DNA of 64,000 nucleotides, taken from the NCBI GenBank assembly GCA_958496175.1, contig OY292278.1, positions 47,926,001 through 47,990,000 of the forward strand, written 5' to 3'. The position numbers were made by a program, and so were the translations under genes. The notes under the pieces are model-generated. The model saw nothing but the letters and a program-made list of their open reading frames with translations. It searched no databases and was not told the DNA's origin. This document shows, piece by piece, positions 12,304 through 24,192 of the stretch. The stretch's first letter is position 1; the number at the start of each line of letters is the position of its first letter. Source of the DNA: Sisyra terminalis. Lineage: Eukaryota > Arthropoda > Insecta > Neuroptera > Sisyridae.

Positions 12304-15064
12304 GTGAGTGGATATTTCTTACCAATTTTTTTCTAAACTTTCCCATTAATAAGCGATCAAATTTTCAATTGGATCATTATGATAATTTTTTTAGCAAAGA
12401 TACAAACCGCCATACTTATCTCTGTATTTCTGTCCAAAATTGTATAGATGGCGCTTTAAAGTATGCGAAATTTGAAATTCGCAAATAATTTTTTTTGCTT
12501 GGTATTTATAACAATGAACTCATTTGCCATTTATTAATAATACTTAATTATATTGGAAAAGTAGACAAAAATTGTTGTGAAGAGGCTGAGATTATTAATA
12601 TTTATTGAGATGATGGAATGGTGAGAATAAATAATCAGTAGCATCATCAATTTAAAAATGTTATAATCTGCTGAGATGAAAATTAGTGTTTATTGTTTTA
12701 AATTGATGTGGAAAGGATATTGGACACTACTAGCAATAAGTATATTATCTCATTCTTCTGCAATCTTCAAGAAGATTTCTTCTGCTTGCATTATGGTTTT
12801 TTTTTTTTGATAAAGCTTTTTGCATTATATTGAAATTAATTAGTTTAAATTGATACTTATTGAGGGGGTAAAGTGATATTTTTGCGGGATTATGTGGGCC
12901 AGCATAGGCGTTGGTTTCAATAAGCGCGTGTTTGATTTAATTGTAAGATTCCCGTATGCTTTTAGATTTAGTTCAATGAAAATCAATATTTAAGGAAATA
13001 TTAAAGTTGAATGAAATGTTTGGCGTCGGTGAGTCGGTCTTTGTAGACTGTTAGAGAATAACGTGTTTTGCTTTTGATGTGCTCTAATTTATTGTTGTCC
13101 TTGGAAATGCGTGGTTGTTGAAGGACTCGCAAGGATTTTTAGTTCCTCAATATAAGAATTTTTTTTTTGGGGTAATTTAATTATTTGGTTTAGATTGGTT
13201 GTGAAAAAGGCGCCGTCTGGACAATGTGAGCCAGACAAGGTAAAAAGTTGGACAATATCTTTTCGAGTTATTGGGGGTTGTTCGAATAGGGGAATGATCT
13301 AGACTCAATGGCGCCACATCTCATCTCCATACATTTGAAAGTTGCCCCTGTAAAAATATTATATTTTTCCAGGAATGGGATTCAGGAGAGGGTTTTTTTT
13401 AAATAAATTGTAAGAACTCGTTTAAATATTTTACATTTTTCTTCAATTATATTAACATTTTTATTGTGATTTTTTTCCAAATGTAATACATTTACAATTA
13501 CTAAGATTTGCACATTGAGAGAGAGCAAGAGAGAAAGAGATTGAAAGACCAAATTTTTATTGAAATTTTCAGTATTTGTGGCTAAATTTAATAGTTATTT
13601 TTAGATATTTTTTTCTCGAAAAATGTATTTCAAAAGCTAGCGATTTTTTTTTCATTCAAATGATCACATGAATGAAATAATTCCGTTGTTGGTTATTTAT
13701 TAAATTTTCTTTAAAAACCATATTTGGAAAATGCTCGATTGAGTCTTTTAATCATAAATATTTTGTAATAGGAAAAAAACTTCATTTATATGTAAACAAT
13801 GATTTAATCAAATTTGGTTTTTGTAGGCTTTTGAAATTATTTAGGTAAACATTACACTAACTTTATAGTGTTTCTCAACGTAGGCGTATATCATCCCCTT
13901 TTGGGTTGATTAAATATTAAGGACACCAATAATTAACAATTTTATATATTTGGGTGCAAATTTAAAAAATTCCCATTGGTTTTTTCGTAAAGATTTTATT
14001 TAAAGGAGGTGGGTGATTTGTTAGAGATAGAGAAACACTAGGCTAAGGGATGGTTTGGAATTATGTTTTTCATAATTTCCTATATTAAACCAGTCTAGAG
14101 AGCATTACGTTACAAGAATATGTTTTCTTTCTCTTTTTTTAAAATTCTTATTCGAAAAATACATCAATTTACATTATACATCATTGCTTTGCTTCTGAAA
14201 AAATATCACTATTGACTCTTTCGCTTAAATGGACGTTCGATTTTTCTCTAATATATTCGAAACTAAATGCAAATCAAGTGAACCATTTTTGGCCAAATTA
14301 ATTTAATTTCATTTGTAAAAATGCAGTTTGCATTTTGGATTTGAAACGGGCGAATTTAGAGCTCATTTTGCCATATATATTGTGAACAAATTGGATAGAG
14401 AGATTTGCAAAAAAACTGTGCAAATTTTTTTCCAAAAAAATTCTATTCTATAGGGTATTTCGACGAAAAACTTGCACAGTTTGTTGCATAATTAATACAT
14501 AGTTATAATAATACATAATAATTATTTACAAAAGCTATATACATGGAAATAATAAAATAGATTTACTCAATAACAAATATATGCAGACAAATTTGATTTA
14601 TTGTGACTTATTTCCGTTGTGGACATTTCAAATTTGCCTCCTTTTTTTATGAAGATCTGCGATAAAGTTCTATTGTAGAAAATCTAGTTTTGGGTTTATA
14701 TAATAATTGGTGGCTATTGAATGATGTGAAGTTAGTTGTTTTTTTGTTGTAAATTGCTAATTTCACAGATCTATTTTTTTGGGAATGTATATTTTTTAAA
14801 TAAAACAAACTAAATGATTTTTTTTTTAAATTAACTGATTATATGTTAAGCCATTTTCTTAAAAATATTTACAATCTACAAATATAACTTATTTTTCTTT
14901 TCGACACTCATACGGTCCTTTTGGTTTTTGTCTTATTAAATATATTTTTTGTCACACTAAGCCTCAAAAAAAATAAATTAGGAGAAGTAGCGTACGGTCG
15001 CGAAAAAATTAAAGTTTTTTTTTACAATTGAATTGCTAAGGGGGAGGGTGTTTTTTTTCTTTCT
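12304..15064. other. Miga intron 3 (start) / uzip 3' flank
   Basis: No exon recognised on either strand. A GA-rich simple tract lies at about 13518-13550 (gagagagagcaagagagaaa), and the stretch 13020-13340 is more GC-rich than its surroundings but has no long frame. The right edge presumably contains the uzip 3' UTR. Confidence 0.5.
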
Positions 15065-18000
15065 TTAATAGAGTCGGTAGAAGATTAAATTTAGAATTCC
15101 AAGGGGTAGTAAATTAAGGGGTGTTGAAGCCGAGGCGGAATCTTTAATGGCTGCCAGTGATTCGGATTCTTTCTTTTTCAATGACAAGGCCTCGTCTCGC
15201 ATCATGCTGGAATTTTCTCCTTTTTTCTTGTCCTTATCGGGATCGTCTTCGGACTGTGTCTTTTTTGGTTTTTTCGTTGAGGAACTTTCGGTTGGAGTTT
15301 CGGGAATGGGTTTGGGTTCTTGGGTGGTTGTTGTGGTTGTGGTGGTTGTGGTCGTTGTTGTGGTGGTGGTTGTTGTAGTGGTCGTCGGAACTAGAGAGTT
15401 GTTGTGGAGATAGAAGACTGGTCCGAATTCGGCGTGGACATCAACCATTTTGCTTTCTTTTCGGGTACCTTTGATTTCCCGTTCGCGGGTCACTTTGTCG
15501 GGATAGAATGCTGTCATTAGGGCTGTGTAGTGTAGGTCGGACTCGTTGTAGTTGCCGCGAAGGGTGACATTAACGGCGGTGCCAATTTCGAGTGGTATGG
15601 GCGAGGCGACTGTGATTACGTTTTCGCGTTCTTCTTTCAAAGCAATTCCCCATGTGATTTCGGTGACTTGGGTCTCGTCGGGCAAATGAATTGCGGTTGG
15701 AAGACCGGTCAAAGCACCGTGACCCTGGCCCCAATATAAGCGATACGTATAGTTATAAGCCAGGGCGGCCTGCACCCGCATCGGAGCCTCATCTTCATCA
15801 TTAATCAACATCTTGGAAGCCAAAACTCTTGGTTTCGAAATGATATTCTGCGTACGGCGTTGCTTGTTGCTGAATTGAATTCGACGAATTTCGTATCGTA
15901 CCGGTTCGACTTCCACTAAAATTTCACCATCGTCGAACAACTGTTCGTGGCCTTCGTCGTTGACAACCGAAATTTTTCCAAGATAAATATGAGGATCTTG
16001 TTTGCCAATGTAGTACGAATATCCAAAGTTGATTTCATCGTTCTGGTCGTCCGCAGTGTCGGTGGGGATGCGACGACGTCGGGCCACATAGAATTTATCC
16101 TTTTCGAAACGATCGGCGTGAACAGCTCCTTCGGGAACCACCACGGAATATTGGTTCCATTTTTTCCACATAAGACGAGCGCTATCCTCGATGTTGAACA
16201 GGACCTCGTGGGATTTGGCTTTGTAAACGATGCCGTGAAGCGAGACGATACATTCATTGTCGGCACGATTGGCAGCCGGACGCATCTGGCCAGAGACCCA
16301 CGTGCCCGTGTGTTGTGCTCGGCACACATATACATTTTCGGTCTTTGTTGGAATTTCGTCATTATTGTCGAGGTTGTCGTCGTCTTCTGTATTTGAATTG
16401 TCTAGGAAAAAAATAAATAAAATAATGGGCACTAGAGCATGACAATAACAGAAATGAATGGATTCAGTTTCAAATCAATGATCTACATTAGATTTTTAGA
16501 GACTTTGGTATAAAATAAGGCAGTTTTTCTCATTTGGGATGATATTACTTCCTTGCGGGATATAAGAAACTACTTACAGTGAATTTTTACGGAATAATTC
16601 AATATTACTTTATGAGATTGCTTCGCAATCGAAATACGTGTTTGTTCAAAAGATCTAGCCGATTAAGCATTTGAAAACTGCACTCGCGTCTAAAAAAGGA
16701 ATTTGACCTTGTTTTTCATCTAACACTTAAACTCACACTCCTAACCCCTATAGTATGGGAATAATGGGGATGAAAGTCCTTAACGTAAATATTTTTTTTC
16801 TTCGTATCTATAGAAGATATCGTAATGAAATTGAAACTATAGATAACTATCATTAAACTAATTATAATTTATTTTTTTGAGAATTTTTGCAATATTGGAA
16901 ACGGTAAAAAACGAGAAGTATACTTTTTGGGGGTGGTTTTTTATAGCAACTCTCAAAATGACGCCAACTAAAAAAAATTGTCTTTTATCTTAATTAGTTA
17001 CCTATCGCATGTTAAAGTTACAAAATGGTCAAATTGGTGGAACATAGTTTAAAAAAAATTAAAAATCAATTCCGAGTACGTGCATGCATATTAGACTGAT
17101 TCAAAAAAAATGATTATTTTTTTTTTCTTAATTATATCGAAAATGTTGTTGGGAATGACAAAAAAAATTCTGTGAAAGTTTAGTATTAAGAGGTGCCGCA
17201 TCGCAAATTTCGATTTTCCATTTAAATAACATGGGAACAATATTCTCTTGCACTTTGGAATTTTATAGCTCACGTTGGTGATAATATTTCGGAATGACCA
17301 AGGTATATTCTTGTAGAAAATTGAACGATCTACAAAAAAGGTCTCGAACAAGTTTTTGATATATTTATTCCTTCAAAAGTTATTCGAGGTCAAAGTTGAA
17401 CTAAAGTGAAATTTTAATATTTTTTCAATTTTTTGACGCAACCATCAATTTTATGAGAAAAAATGACAAAAAATGTCCTATAACATTTTCTCATAAAATT
17501 GAAATTTTTTGAATCAGTCTAATGCATATTTACCTATTTTTACCAAAACCTACATTAGCATATATGTCCTTTATATATGACTCGTTTATTTTGAAAGTGG
17601 TGTAAGTCCATTTCAAGGACGGTCTATATGGTGATTCTTCTTCTTGTAACTAGAACAAAGTATGTTAATTATTTAACTGCTGAGTTTTGACAAATTACTG
17701 ATTTAATTTTAGTTGTTAACAAAAACGCCGATTATTCCCTCCTCCCTAGTATCTTATGTTCTTATGGTTAAAAATAATAACACTATAGGGATTGTTCTTG
17801 AAATGGACTTAACTCACTTTCAAAATAAACGGTTCATATCATCATAGATACATTATTAAAACTTTTAATTGTCATCGAAATATGTATACTTGCCACTAAG
17901 TAATGAACTATCACTGTTAGTAATATGCAATTTGGATAATCAAATATGATTTTTTCGCTGACTTTGAACAGTTATACTGTGTATACAATATATAGAATAT

Positions 18001-21000
18001 ATTGCGGTCCAATTTATATAGTATAATTTAATATAATAATATATAAAAATCATACCATAAACATAAATTTGAACAGAAGTTCAAAATAATTAAATTAAAA
18101 TACTTATAAATTGAGGTCAATATGTGATTATTTTGTGAATTATCACAAAGCAGTTACTGAGTGATCCAAACTACTTGCTGACCACTGAGGAAGATTGCTT
18201 GGCAATCGAAATACGTATCTGGGCAATACGTCACGAATATTTTTGTTTGAACTTCTGTTCAAATTTATATTTAATTTAAATTATACTACATTAATTGGAC
18301 TGCAATATATTCTATATATTGTATACACTGCAATTTGGAGTTTGACTTCACGAATTTTATTTGAAGAAGCAAATGCATTACGATTTGTAATTAAAGTATG
18401 TTGGACTATTGAAGTTGTACATCGCTACTGGTAAAAAATACCATTTATTACATAATGTTCTGGACAACTAGCTTCTACCTGAGGCAAAATCATTTTGCAA
18501 AATAACTAAATTTTAAATAACATTTTTGGTAGAAGATTGAACTCTGATGTCGAATTTTTCGGCACTATTATTGCCTTTATAAAGGAGCATGAAAATCAGC
18601 AGAATACATTGCAAGAATTGTTTAAAAATGAGAACTTGAATCAGCCTTGATTACTATTTACGAAATTATCTTGAACTAATGTAATAGATTTTCCAGAACT
18701 GAGGTCAACTGACCTTAAAATATTATTTTCTGACACTTATCAATTATCAAAATCATTATGTGATCTTCCTAAAATATTAAATAATAATAAATTAACCTTT
18801 GAATTTTTAAGATATTGTGTAAATTTTATAAAAGTAAGGGCACGATCAAGGCATAGTAATAGTAAAATATATAATCGTTTCACTAAATTTGAACACATTT
18901 GAAGAATTTGGACCAACATCTAAGTTTAGTATGAAAAATTTGAGATAATTTCAAAAGTGACCCGCGGAGTTACGATGCATTTTCGAAGTGACCCACAATA
19001 TCATTTGGGTTGGCCACCCCTGATTTCAGATATGCTGATTTTTTGATATCTTAAAAAAGAACATAGATATTTAATTAAAGAGTCCAATTTATATGCAATT
19101 AATGAATGTCCATTTAATTATTTTAATCGGGCTTCTTCTAAATGCAACTTTTATTATTGATAATTAAATGTAAATAGGCAACCTTTTCTTCCGAAAAAAA
19201 ATATTTGAACTTAATTACAAAGTTTCTATCAAAACAGTAAATTTGTCTTCAAATTGGAACCAAAAGTAAAACCAGAATAAAATATTGGTACAACTATTTA
19301 GATGAGACTTGTTTGTGACCTTTATACTTATTTTTGGCGAAACATGCCTAAGATGTACCTAAAAACAAAATATTATCAAAATCAATAAACCTGTTATTGA
19401 ATCGTACGAAAGAATGCAGGTGGGCAGAAATTGACGTTCGAATTATTGACCTTTGATCCATAATAATCAATATTGGGACCAAAACCGGCAGAATTCCAAG
19501 CTCGTGTGAAATTGCAAACGATGCTCTACCTGGTCTCAACTGATAATATGTAATAACATAATAAAAGCTTGAAGGCCAAAATGTGTGAAAAAGGTAGGCT
19601 CAAAGGTGTAATTTTTGGATTTGGAAACAGGTGTTAATGCGTTTATAATTGACAACAAATAATAAATACCTCAAACTGGTTCCAAATTCCTTAAACGACA
19701 TATTTAAAGCTGCCATTCTCTCATTTTGGCCTTCAAGCTTTTACTATGTTACTTCATACCACCAGTTGAGTATATACTTGAATTTTTCGTATGCATAATA
19801 TTTGTTTTATGCGCCATACGTCATTTCAAATCAACTGTTATATTTTTGAATATTATTAAATTTTTAATAATATTTTTTAGAATTTATTTAATAAAAATAT
19901 TCGTGATGTATTGACCAGATACGTATTTCGATTGCCAAGCAATCTTCCTCAGTGGTCATCAAGTAGTTTGGATCACTCCGTAACTGCTTTGTGATGATTC
20001 ACAAAATAATCATGGATTGACCTCATTTTATAAGGATTTTTTAGAATCATTTCCTATTCCATAAACTAAGGACATAATGGATCTGGTGGTAGGACTAATT
20101 GTGGCAATTTTATTTTTCCACAAGAAAAAAATATTTACGGTAAGGATTATCATCCCCATTATTCCTATACTATAGGGGTTAGGGGTGTAAGGTTAAATGT
20201 ATGGCTATTAGGGTGGTCCTTAATAAGGATGTTTTTGAATAACTTTGCTCAAATGCTTCCAAATTGATAAGAAAAAATTCCCTGAAAATTTGAGCTTTTA
20301 ATATTAACTTTAAGATAGTCCGCTGTCCAATTTAAGTTTCTTATGGAAATAACGTGGGAAAAATTAATTTTTTTCTTAAGAACTCCATAACTCAGCGACT
20401 AATAAATATCGTTATGTTTATTGTAAATTTATTGCTCTACAAAAAAGAGCTCTAAAGATTTTTCGCTAAATCTTTTGCAGTGGTCTGGGAACCGGGGTAA
20501 TTTACCCCGAATGGGGTAAAAGTGATTTTTTTTTTGGCTAATTGGGAAATTTTTCTAATATTTCTATTGCTATTTCATAAACGTGTTAGTATGTTTACAA
20601 ATTTAAACAATTCAGTGCGATATACGGACCGGGCTGCTAATTCTGGTTGAAATCCAAAACCTATACTACAAATATGTAAATGTAAATTAATTCAATAAAT
20701 AATGTTTGTTTAAAATTTACATTGGCTGTTTTCTATTCAGAATGGAGAGGGGTAATATCGACCTACGCAAAAAATATTTTGGGGTAATGGTTAAAAAAGT
20801 TCCCCGATCGCTGATTTATTGGCTTATATTTTCATTGATCATTAGTGCTGCATTCTTAAGCTAATAACTCTTAAACCAATAGATTTAGCGAAAAATCATG
20901 AGCTCTTTTTTGTAGAGCGTTAAATTTACAAGAAACATGACGCGATTAGTAACTTTCGATTTATTTGTCGTTGAGTTATGGAGTTTTTAAGAAAATATTA

Positions 21001-22154
21001 AATTTTTCCCACGTTATTTCCCAAGTTTCCATAAGAAACTTAAGTTGGAAAGCGGACTATCTTAAAGTTAATATTAAAAGCTCAAATTTTCAGGGAATTT
21101 TTTCTTATCAATTTAGAAGCATTTGAACCCCTGGGAGCAAAGAAATTCAAAAACACCCCCATTAAGGACCACCCTAGCGGCTATTTTAGAAGAAAAACAG
21201 TAAAAACAAGGTAAGATTCCTGCATTAGATGCGAGTGCAGTTTTCAAGTGCTTAATTGGCTTATAGTTTGCTTCGGTAAATTGTATTGCATTAATAGGAC
21301 CACAATATATTTTATATATTGTATAAACAGTACTTACTGGATAGTTATATGTTATTTCTACAAAATTTATAGTCTAAAATTTGCATTGGGTTTTCTATTA
21401 TAAGTATAAGGGATAAACGTAACTGGTGCATACGAATATTCGGAAATCAAAACTTCAGTAATATATTTTCTATAAATCTATTGGAAAGGGGTAATACTTT
21501 GAAGGGGAACTGATTCTATTGAGTTGAAATTTTACGAAAAAGGCAAGAAGTTATTCTTTAGAATGAAATTTTTACTGCAAGAAAAATGGCTTTCACAGTT
21601 CCGGAAAGATTGCCAACTCCTCTACTAGCAGATTGAAAATATCAGTTCAATTTAATAAGGAAGAATGTCAGGGAATACCTAAGGTTTTTCCCTCTGGGCC
21701 CAACATTTATCGAATCCGGGTTTTTAATACTTGAACCGAAGAAAAATTAAATTAAAAGGCCAAGGGATAGTAATGTATTTTCTGGATAGGATAACTTTCT
21801 TTTGGAGTTTTCAGAGAATGTGATCACTATATCAATGGAACTGTTGTATAATTCATTGCCATTAAGAGGGAATTCTACCCCTAAAAACACCTTAATTAAG
21901 ATTTGAAACTGAACGTGATTAACGTAAGCGTGGAAAAGTGGGGGTTGAAAATTATTACCTGGTACGACAATAACGGAGCCAACGACTGCATATTTCAAAC
22001 TCTTATATCCCGAAATCCACTTGAGGGTGCTCGACGTGATTGTTTGTCCATACTTGTTGACGATGCCAACCCCATTTTCCGCTCGGCTTGGCGTCGACAT
22101 CAACGCCAGAATTGCAGCAAAACCGACCAACAATGTCCGTGGCCGCCACATCAT
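15065..22154 (-). CDS. uzip: Protein unzipped (GPI-anchored neural cell-surface protein)
   Basis: Unzipped is an insect secreted/GPI-anchored protein acting in axon and glial cell adhesion. Two coding exons on the minus strand, 21959-22154 and 15065-16401, join in phase (VVP|D) across a 5557-bp intron, about 510 residues (Drosophila about 490). Residues 1-25 are a signal peptide (MMWRPRTLLVGFAAILALMS, cleavage near SRA-EN). The family motif NKYGQTITSSTLKWIS follows in exon 1. Exon 2 carries YVCRAQHTGTWVSGQM, a DM9-like YIGKQDPHIYLGKISVV segment and several N-glycosylation sequons (NYTY, NVTL, NESD, NNSL). Near the C-terminus are a run of 21 Thr encoded by mixed ACN codons (15323-15385), a Lys/Asp/Glu-rich linker, and a short hydrophobic end (PLNLLPLGILNLIFYRLY) preceded by small residues, as expected for GPI addition. 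A CTAG acceptor just upstream of the start suggests a 5' UTR intron. The intron is full of inverted repeats. Confidence 0.92.
15323..15385 (-). repeat. Poly-threonine coding tract in uzip
   Basis: Twenty-one consecutive ACN codons (ACA, ACC, ACG and ACT mixed). The mixed codons suggest an older or selected Thr stalk, a likely O-glycosylation site, rather than very recent slippage. Confidence 0.85.
17092..17521. mobile_element. Family A fold-back element, shortened copy (A1)
   Basis: Starts TAGACTGATTCAAAAAAAAT and ends AAATTTTTTGAATCAGTCTA, flanked by TA. It carries one full arm and only a stub of the other (430 bp against about 1 kb for complete copies), so it is an internally deleted derivative. 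TA flanks suggest a Tc1/mariner-type mobiliser (inference). Confidence 0.8.
17575..17838. repeat. Short inverted repeat
   Basis: The sequence at 17581-17621 (tttattttgaaagtggtgta) recurs in reverse complement at about 17796-17832, enclosing about 170 bp that contains no frame. Confidence 0.6.
17938..18330 (+). mobile_element. Family B repeat (B1) with hammerhead-like core
   Basis: Terminal arms (gtatacaatatatagaatat and its reverse complement near 18305-18325) enclose the core CTGAGGA-A-GATTGC-TTG-GCAATC-GAAA at 18185-18210. This is followed by ACGTAT-loop-ATACGT and C at 18232. The left arm is the palindromic partner of the right. Other copies are at 19.9, 35.4, 41.1, 48.6, 51.6, 59.8 and 63.6 kb. 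Confidence 0.75.
19550..19755. repeat. Small hairpin element
   Basis: aaaagcttgaaggccaaaat (from 19562) is repeated in reverse complement at 19723-19744, and the complementarity extends a few bases outward. About 140 bp lie between. A MITE-like inverted repeat; no coding content. Confidence 0.55.
19893..20038 (-). mobile_element. Family B fragment (B2)
   Basis: Partial copy on the minus strand containing the CTGAGGA-A-GATTGC-TTG-GCAATC-GAAA core (19905-19952) with two changes in the stem III region, followed by the family's ggatcactccgtaactgctt segment. Confidence 0.75.
20209..21176. mobile_element. TA-flanked fold-back element (family I)
   Basis: Inverted termini TAGGGTGGTCCTTAATAAGG and (C)CCCCATTAAGGACCACCCTA extend into arms of roughly 250 bp. 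The interior contains ggtaatttaccccgaatggg-type inverted sequence. TA at both ends fits a TA target. It is inserted in the right arm of the composite repeat, so it is younger than that repeat. Confidence 0.8.
21270..21330. mobile_element. Family B terminal fragment (B3)
   Basis: Only the AT-rich terminal arm is visible (ttaataggaccacaatatat through ttgtataaacag), adjoining the composite repeat. Confidence 0.55.
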
Positions 22155-23178
22155 TATATCCTCGATTTATAAAAAATCTAGAAAGAAAAAAAAAGCCAGT
22201 CAACACTTGATGCGACAATAAATGCGAAATAAATATTATTTTAATGGCTTCGTCAATTAGAGATTTCTATAAATGGTACAATTAAGTCAAGTTTGGGTGG
22301 CAAGCGGGTGACAATGGGGAGGGAAACCTTTTGAATTTTTTATTATTTGTATATAAATTTTTTGCAAATTCCTATAGGGGCAAGGGAAAGTAGGGGATTA
22401 TTGGTAGTTTTCTTTTTTTTTTGTTGATCTTGTGTCTTTGTTTGGCTAGTGCTAGCATCCGTTTTTCCAGGCCACTCGTACACATTTTCCCTGAAGGCAT
22501 CAGGAGTACACATACACACGTGTCTCTTTATATGCGATGTTGTCATGGAAACACCCCTCTTTTACGCGGAAAATGCAGTCATAAACATAACGTTGGGTTT
22601 TTCATTAGATAAAGACATCATTATCGAGTAGATATTTGGCGAAACGAAGACAAAATATGTAGACGGTGCTGCATGTAGTACGCAAAAGATACATTTTCCG
22701 CGATACGCTTTCACTTGCTGAAAATTTACCTTGAATTTCGTTGGACATCTTCGGACTATTTTCTTATATTATTTTCGAGAATATCGAATTCTATCGGGTA
22801 TTAGGTTTTTTATGTATTTTTCTTGATTATACAAAGTTGGATTGATACCTTTGTAAACTATCGGTAGGAAAATTTATACAATCGAAATTGCAGGTGGTTA
22901 TAGAAATATGGTTAAATACATAAATTTTGTATAGATAGATTTATGAATCGAAAAACTAGTGATTTTTTTTCTTTGAAAATTTTTTAAGGATATTTTTCTT
23001 TTTCGTCCAATGTTATCAAGCAAATGTTGAAACGTAAAAGCTTCGAATTATAGTCGTCATCGCGTGAAAATAGCGCCAGAAAGTCTATCGTTCGTGTTTT
23101 AGTATAACAGGAGTTCAATTGCCAGTTGGACTTCGTTAGGGTATCCAAGGGGGTTGTTTATGTCGAATCTATATACCT
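22155..23178. promoter_or_regulatory. uzip upstream region
   Basis: A CTAG acceptor-like site (about 22178) preceded by a pyrimidine run on the minus strand suggests a 5' UTR intron. The stretch 22430-22600 is notably less AT-rich than its surroundings and includes an E-box CACGTG in acacacgtgtctc. It is a candidate first exon or promoter; no coding exon is recognised. Confidence 0.35.
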
Positions 23179-23594
23179 TAGACTGATTCAAAAAAAAATT
23201 ATGATTTTTTTTTTCTTAATTATATCGAAAATATTGTTGGGAATAACAAAAAAAATCCTGTGAAAGTTTAAGCTCTTAATATTAATATTAAGAGGTGCCG
23301 CATCGCAAATTTTGATTTTCCATTGAAATAAAATGGGAACAATATTCTGTTGCACTTTGGAATTTTATAGCTCACGTTAGTGACAATATTTCGGAATGAC
23401 CAAGGTATATTCTTGTAGAAAATTGAACGATCTACAAAAAAGGTCTCGAACAAGTTTTTGATATATTTATTTCTTCAAAAGTTATTCGAGGTCAAAGTTA
23501 AACTAAAGAGAAATTTTAATATTTTTTCAATTTTTTGACGCAACCATCACTTTATGAGTAAATTGTATAGGACATTTTTTGTAGAGCAATATCG
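23179..23594. mobile_element. Family A element, single arm (A2)
   Basis: Starts TAGACTGATTCAAAAAAAAA and runs through the arm (gaggtgccgcatcgcaaatt, gacgcaaccatcac), then breaks off directly against a second copy. It lacks the second arm. Confidence 0.75.
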
Positions 23595-24192
23595 TAGACT
23601 GATTCAAAAAAAATGATGATTTTTTTTTCTTAATTATATCGAAAATATTGTTGGGAATGACAAAAAAAATCCTGTGAAAGTTTAAGCTCTTAATATTAAT
23701 ATTAAGAGGTACCGCATCGCTAATTTAGATTTTCCATTTAAATAACATGGCAACAATATTCTCTTGCACTTTGGAATTTTATAGTTCACGTTGGTGACAA
23801 TATTTCGGAATGACCAAGGTATATTCTTGTAGAAAATTGAACGATCTACAAAAAAGGTCTGTTACAAGTTTTTGATATATTTATTCCTTCAAAAGTTATT
23901 CGCGGTCAAAGTTGAACTAAGGAGAAATTTTAATATTTTTTCAATTTTTTGACGCAACCATCAATTTTATGAGAAAATTTTACAGGACATTTTGTGTAGA
24001 GCACTTTTTTCCTATAACTTATCTCTATAAAAGTTTTTGATTTTTTTCTCAGGCCCTAAGTTATTTGCATTAAACTGAAAATTCCCTGAATTATTATATT
24101 TTTAACATAAAAATGTTTTTTTATGTCATTCCCAACAATATTTTCGATATAATTAAGAAACAAAAAATTCATCATTTTTTTTGAATCAGTCA
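23595..24192. mobile_element. Family A element, asymmetric copy (A3)
   Basis: Complete left arm from TAGACTGATTC, the central region with taacttatctctataaaagt, and only the outermost part of the right arm (ttttttgaatcagtc). It sits head to tail with A2, so two insertions are adjacent. Confidence 0.75.

Larger units (their letters stand above)
16600..21265. mobile_element. Composite large inverted repeat inside the uzip intron
   Basis: The block at about 16620-16800 (gattgcttcgcaatcgaaatac, later ctcctaacccctatagta) reappears in reverse complement at about 20120-20208 plus 21177-21262, where a second element (20209-21176) interrupts it. Between the arms lie copies of family A (17092-17521) and family B (17938-18330, 19893-20038), a small hairpin element and unclassified AT-rich DNA. 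The arms contain the family B GATTGC-loop-GCAATC hairpin, so this looks like a larger relative of family B in fold-back form. No transposase or reverse transcriptase frame is recognised. Confidence 0.6.

Noticed and set aside
12051..12488. Longer frame around Miga exon 3
   Set aside because: The parts before 12124 and after 12303 are intron: splice signals and family homology both stop there, and the tail is low complexity.
15147..15413. Plus-strand frame with a poly-Val run
   Set aside because: Antisense shadow of the uzip Thr tract.
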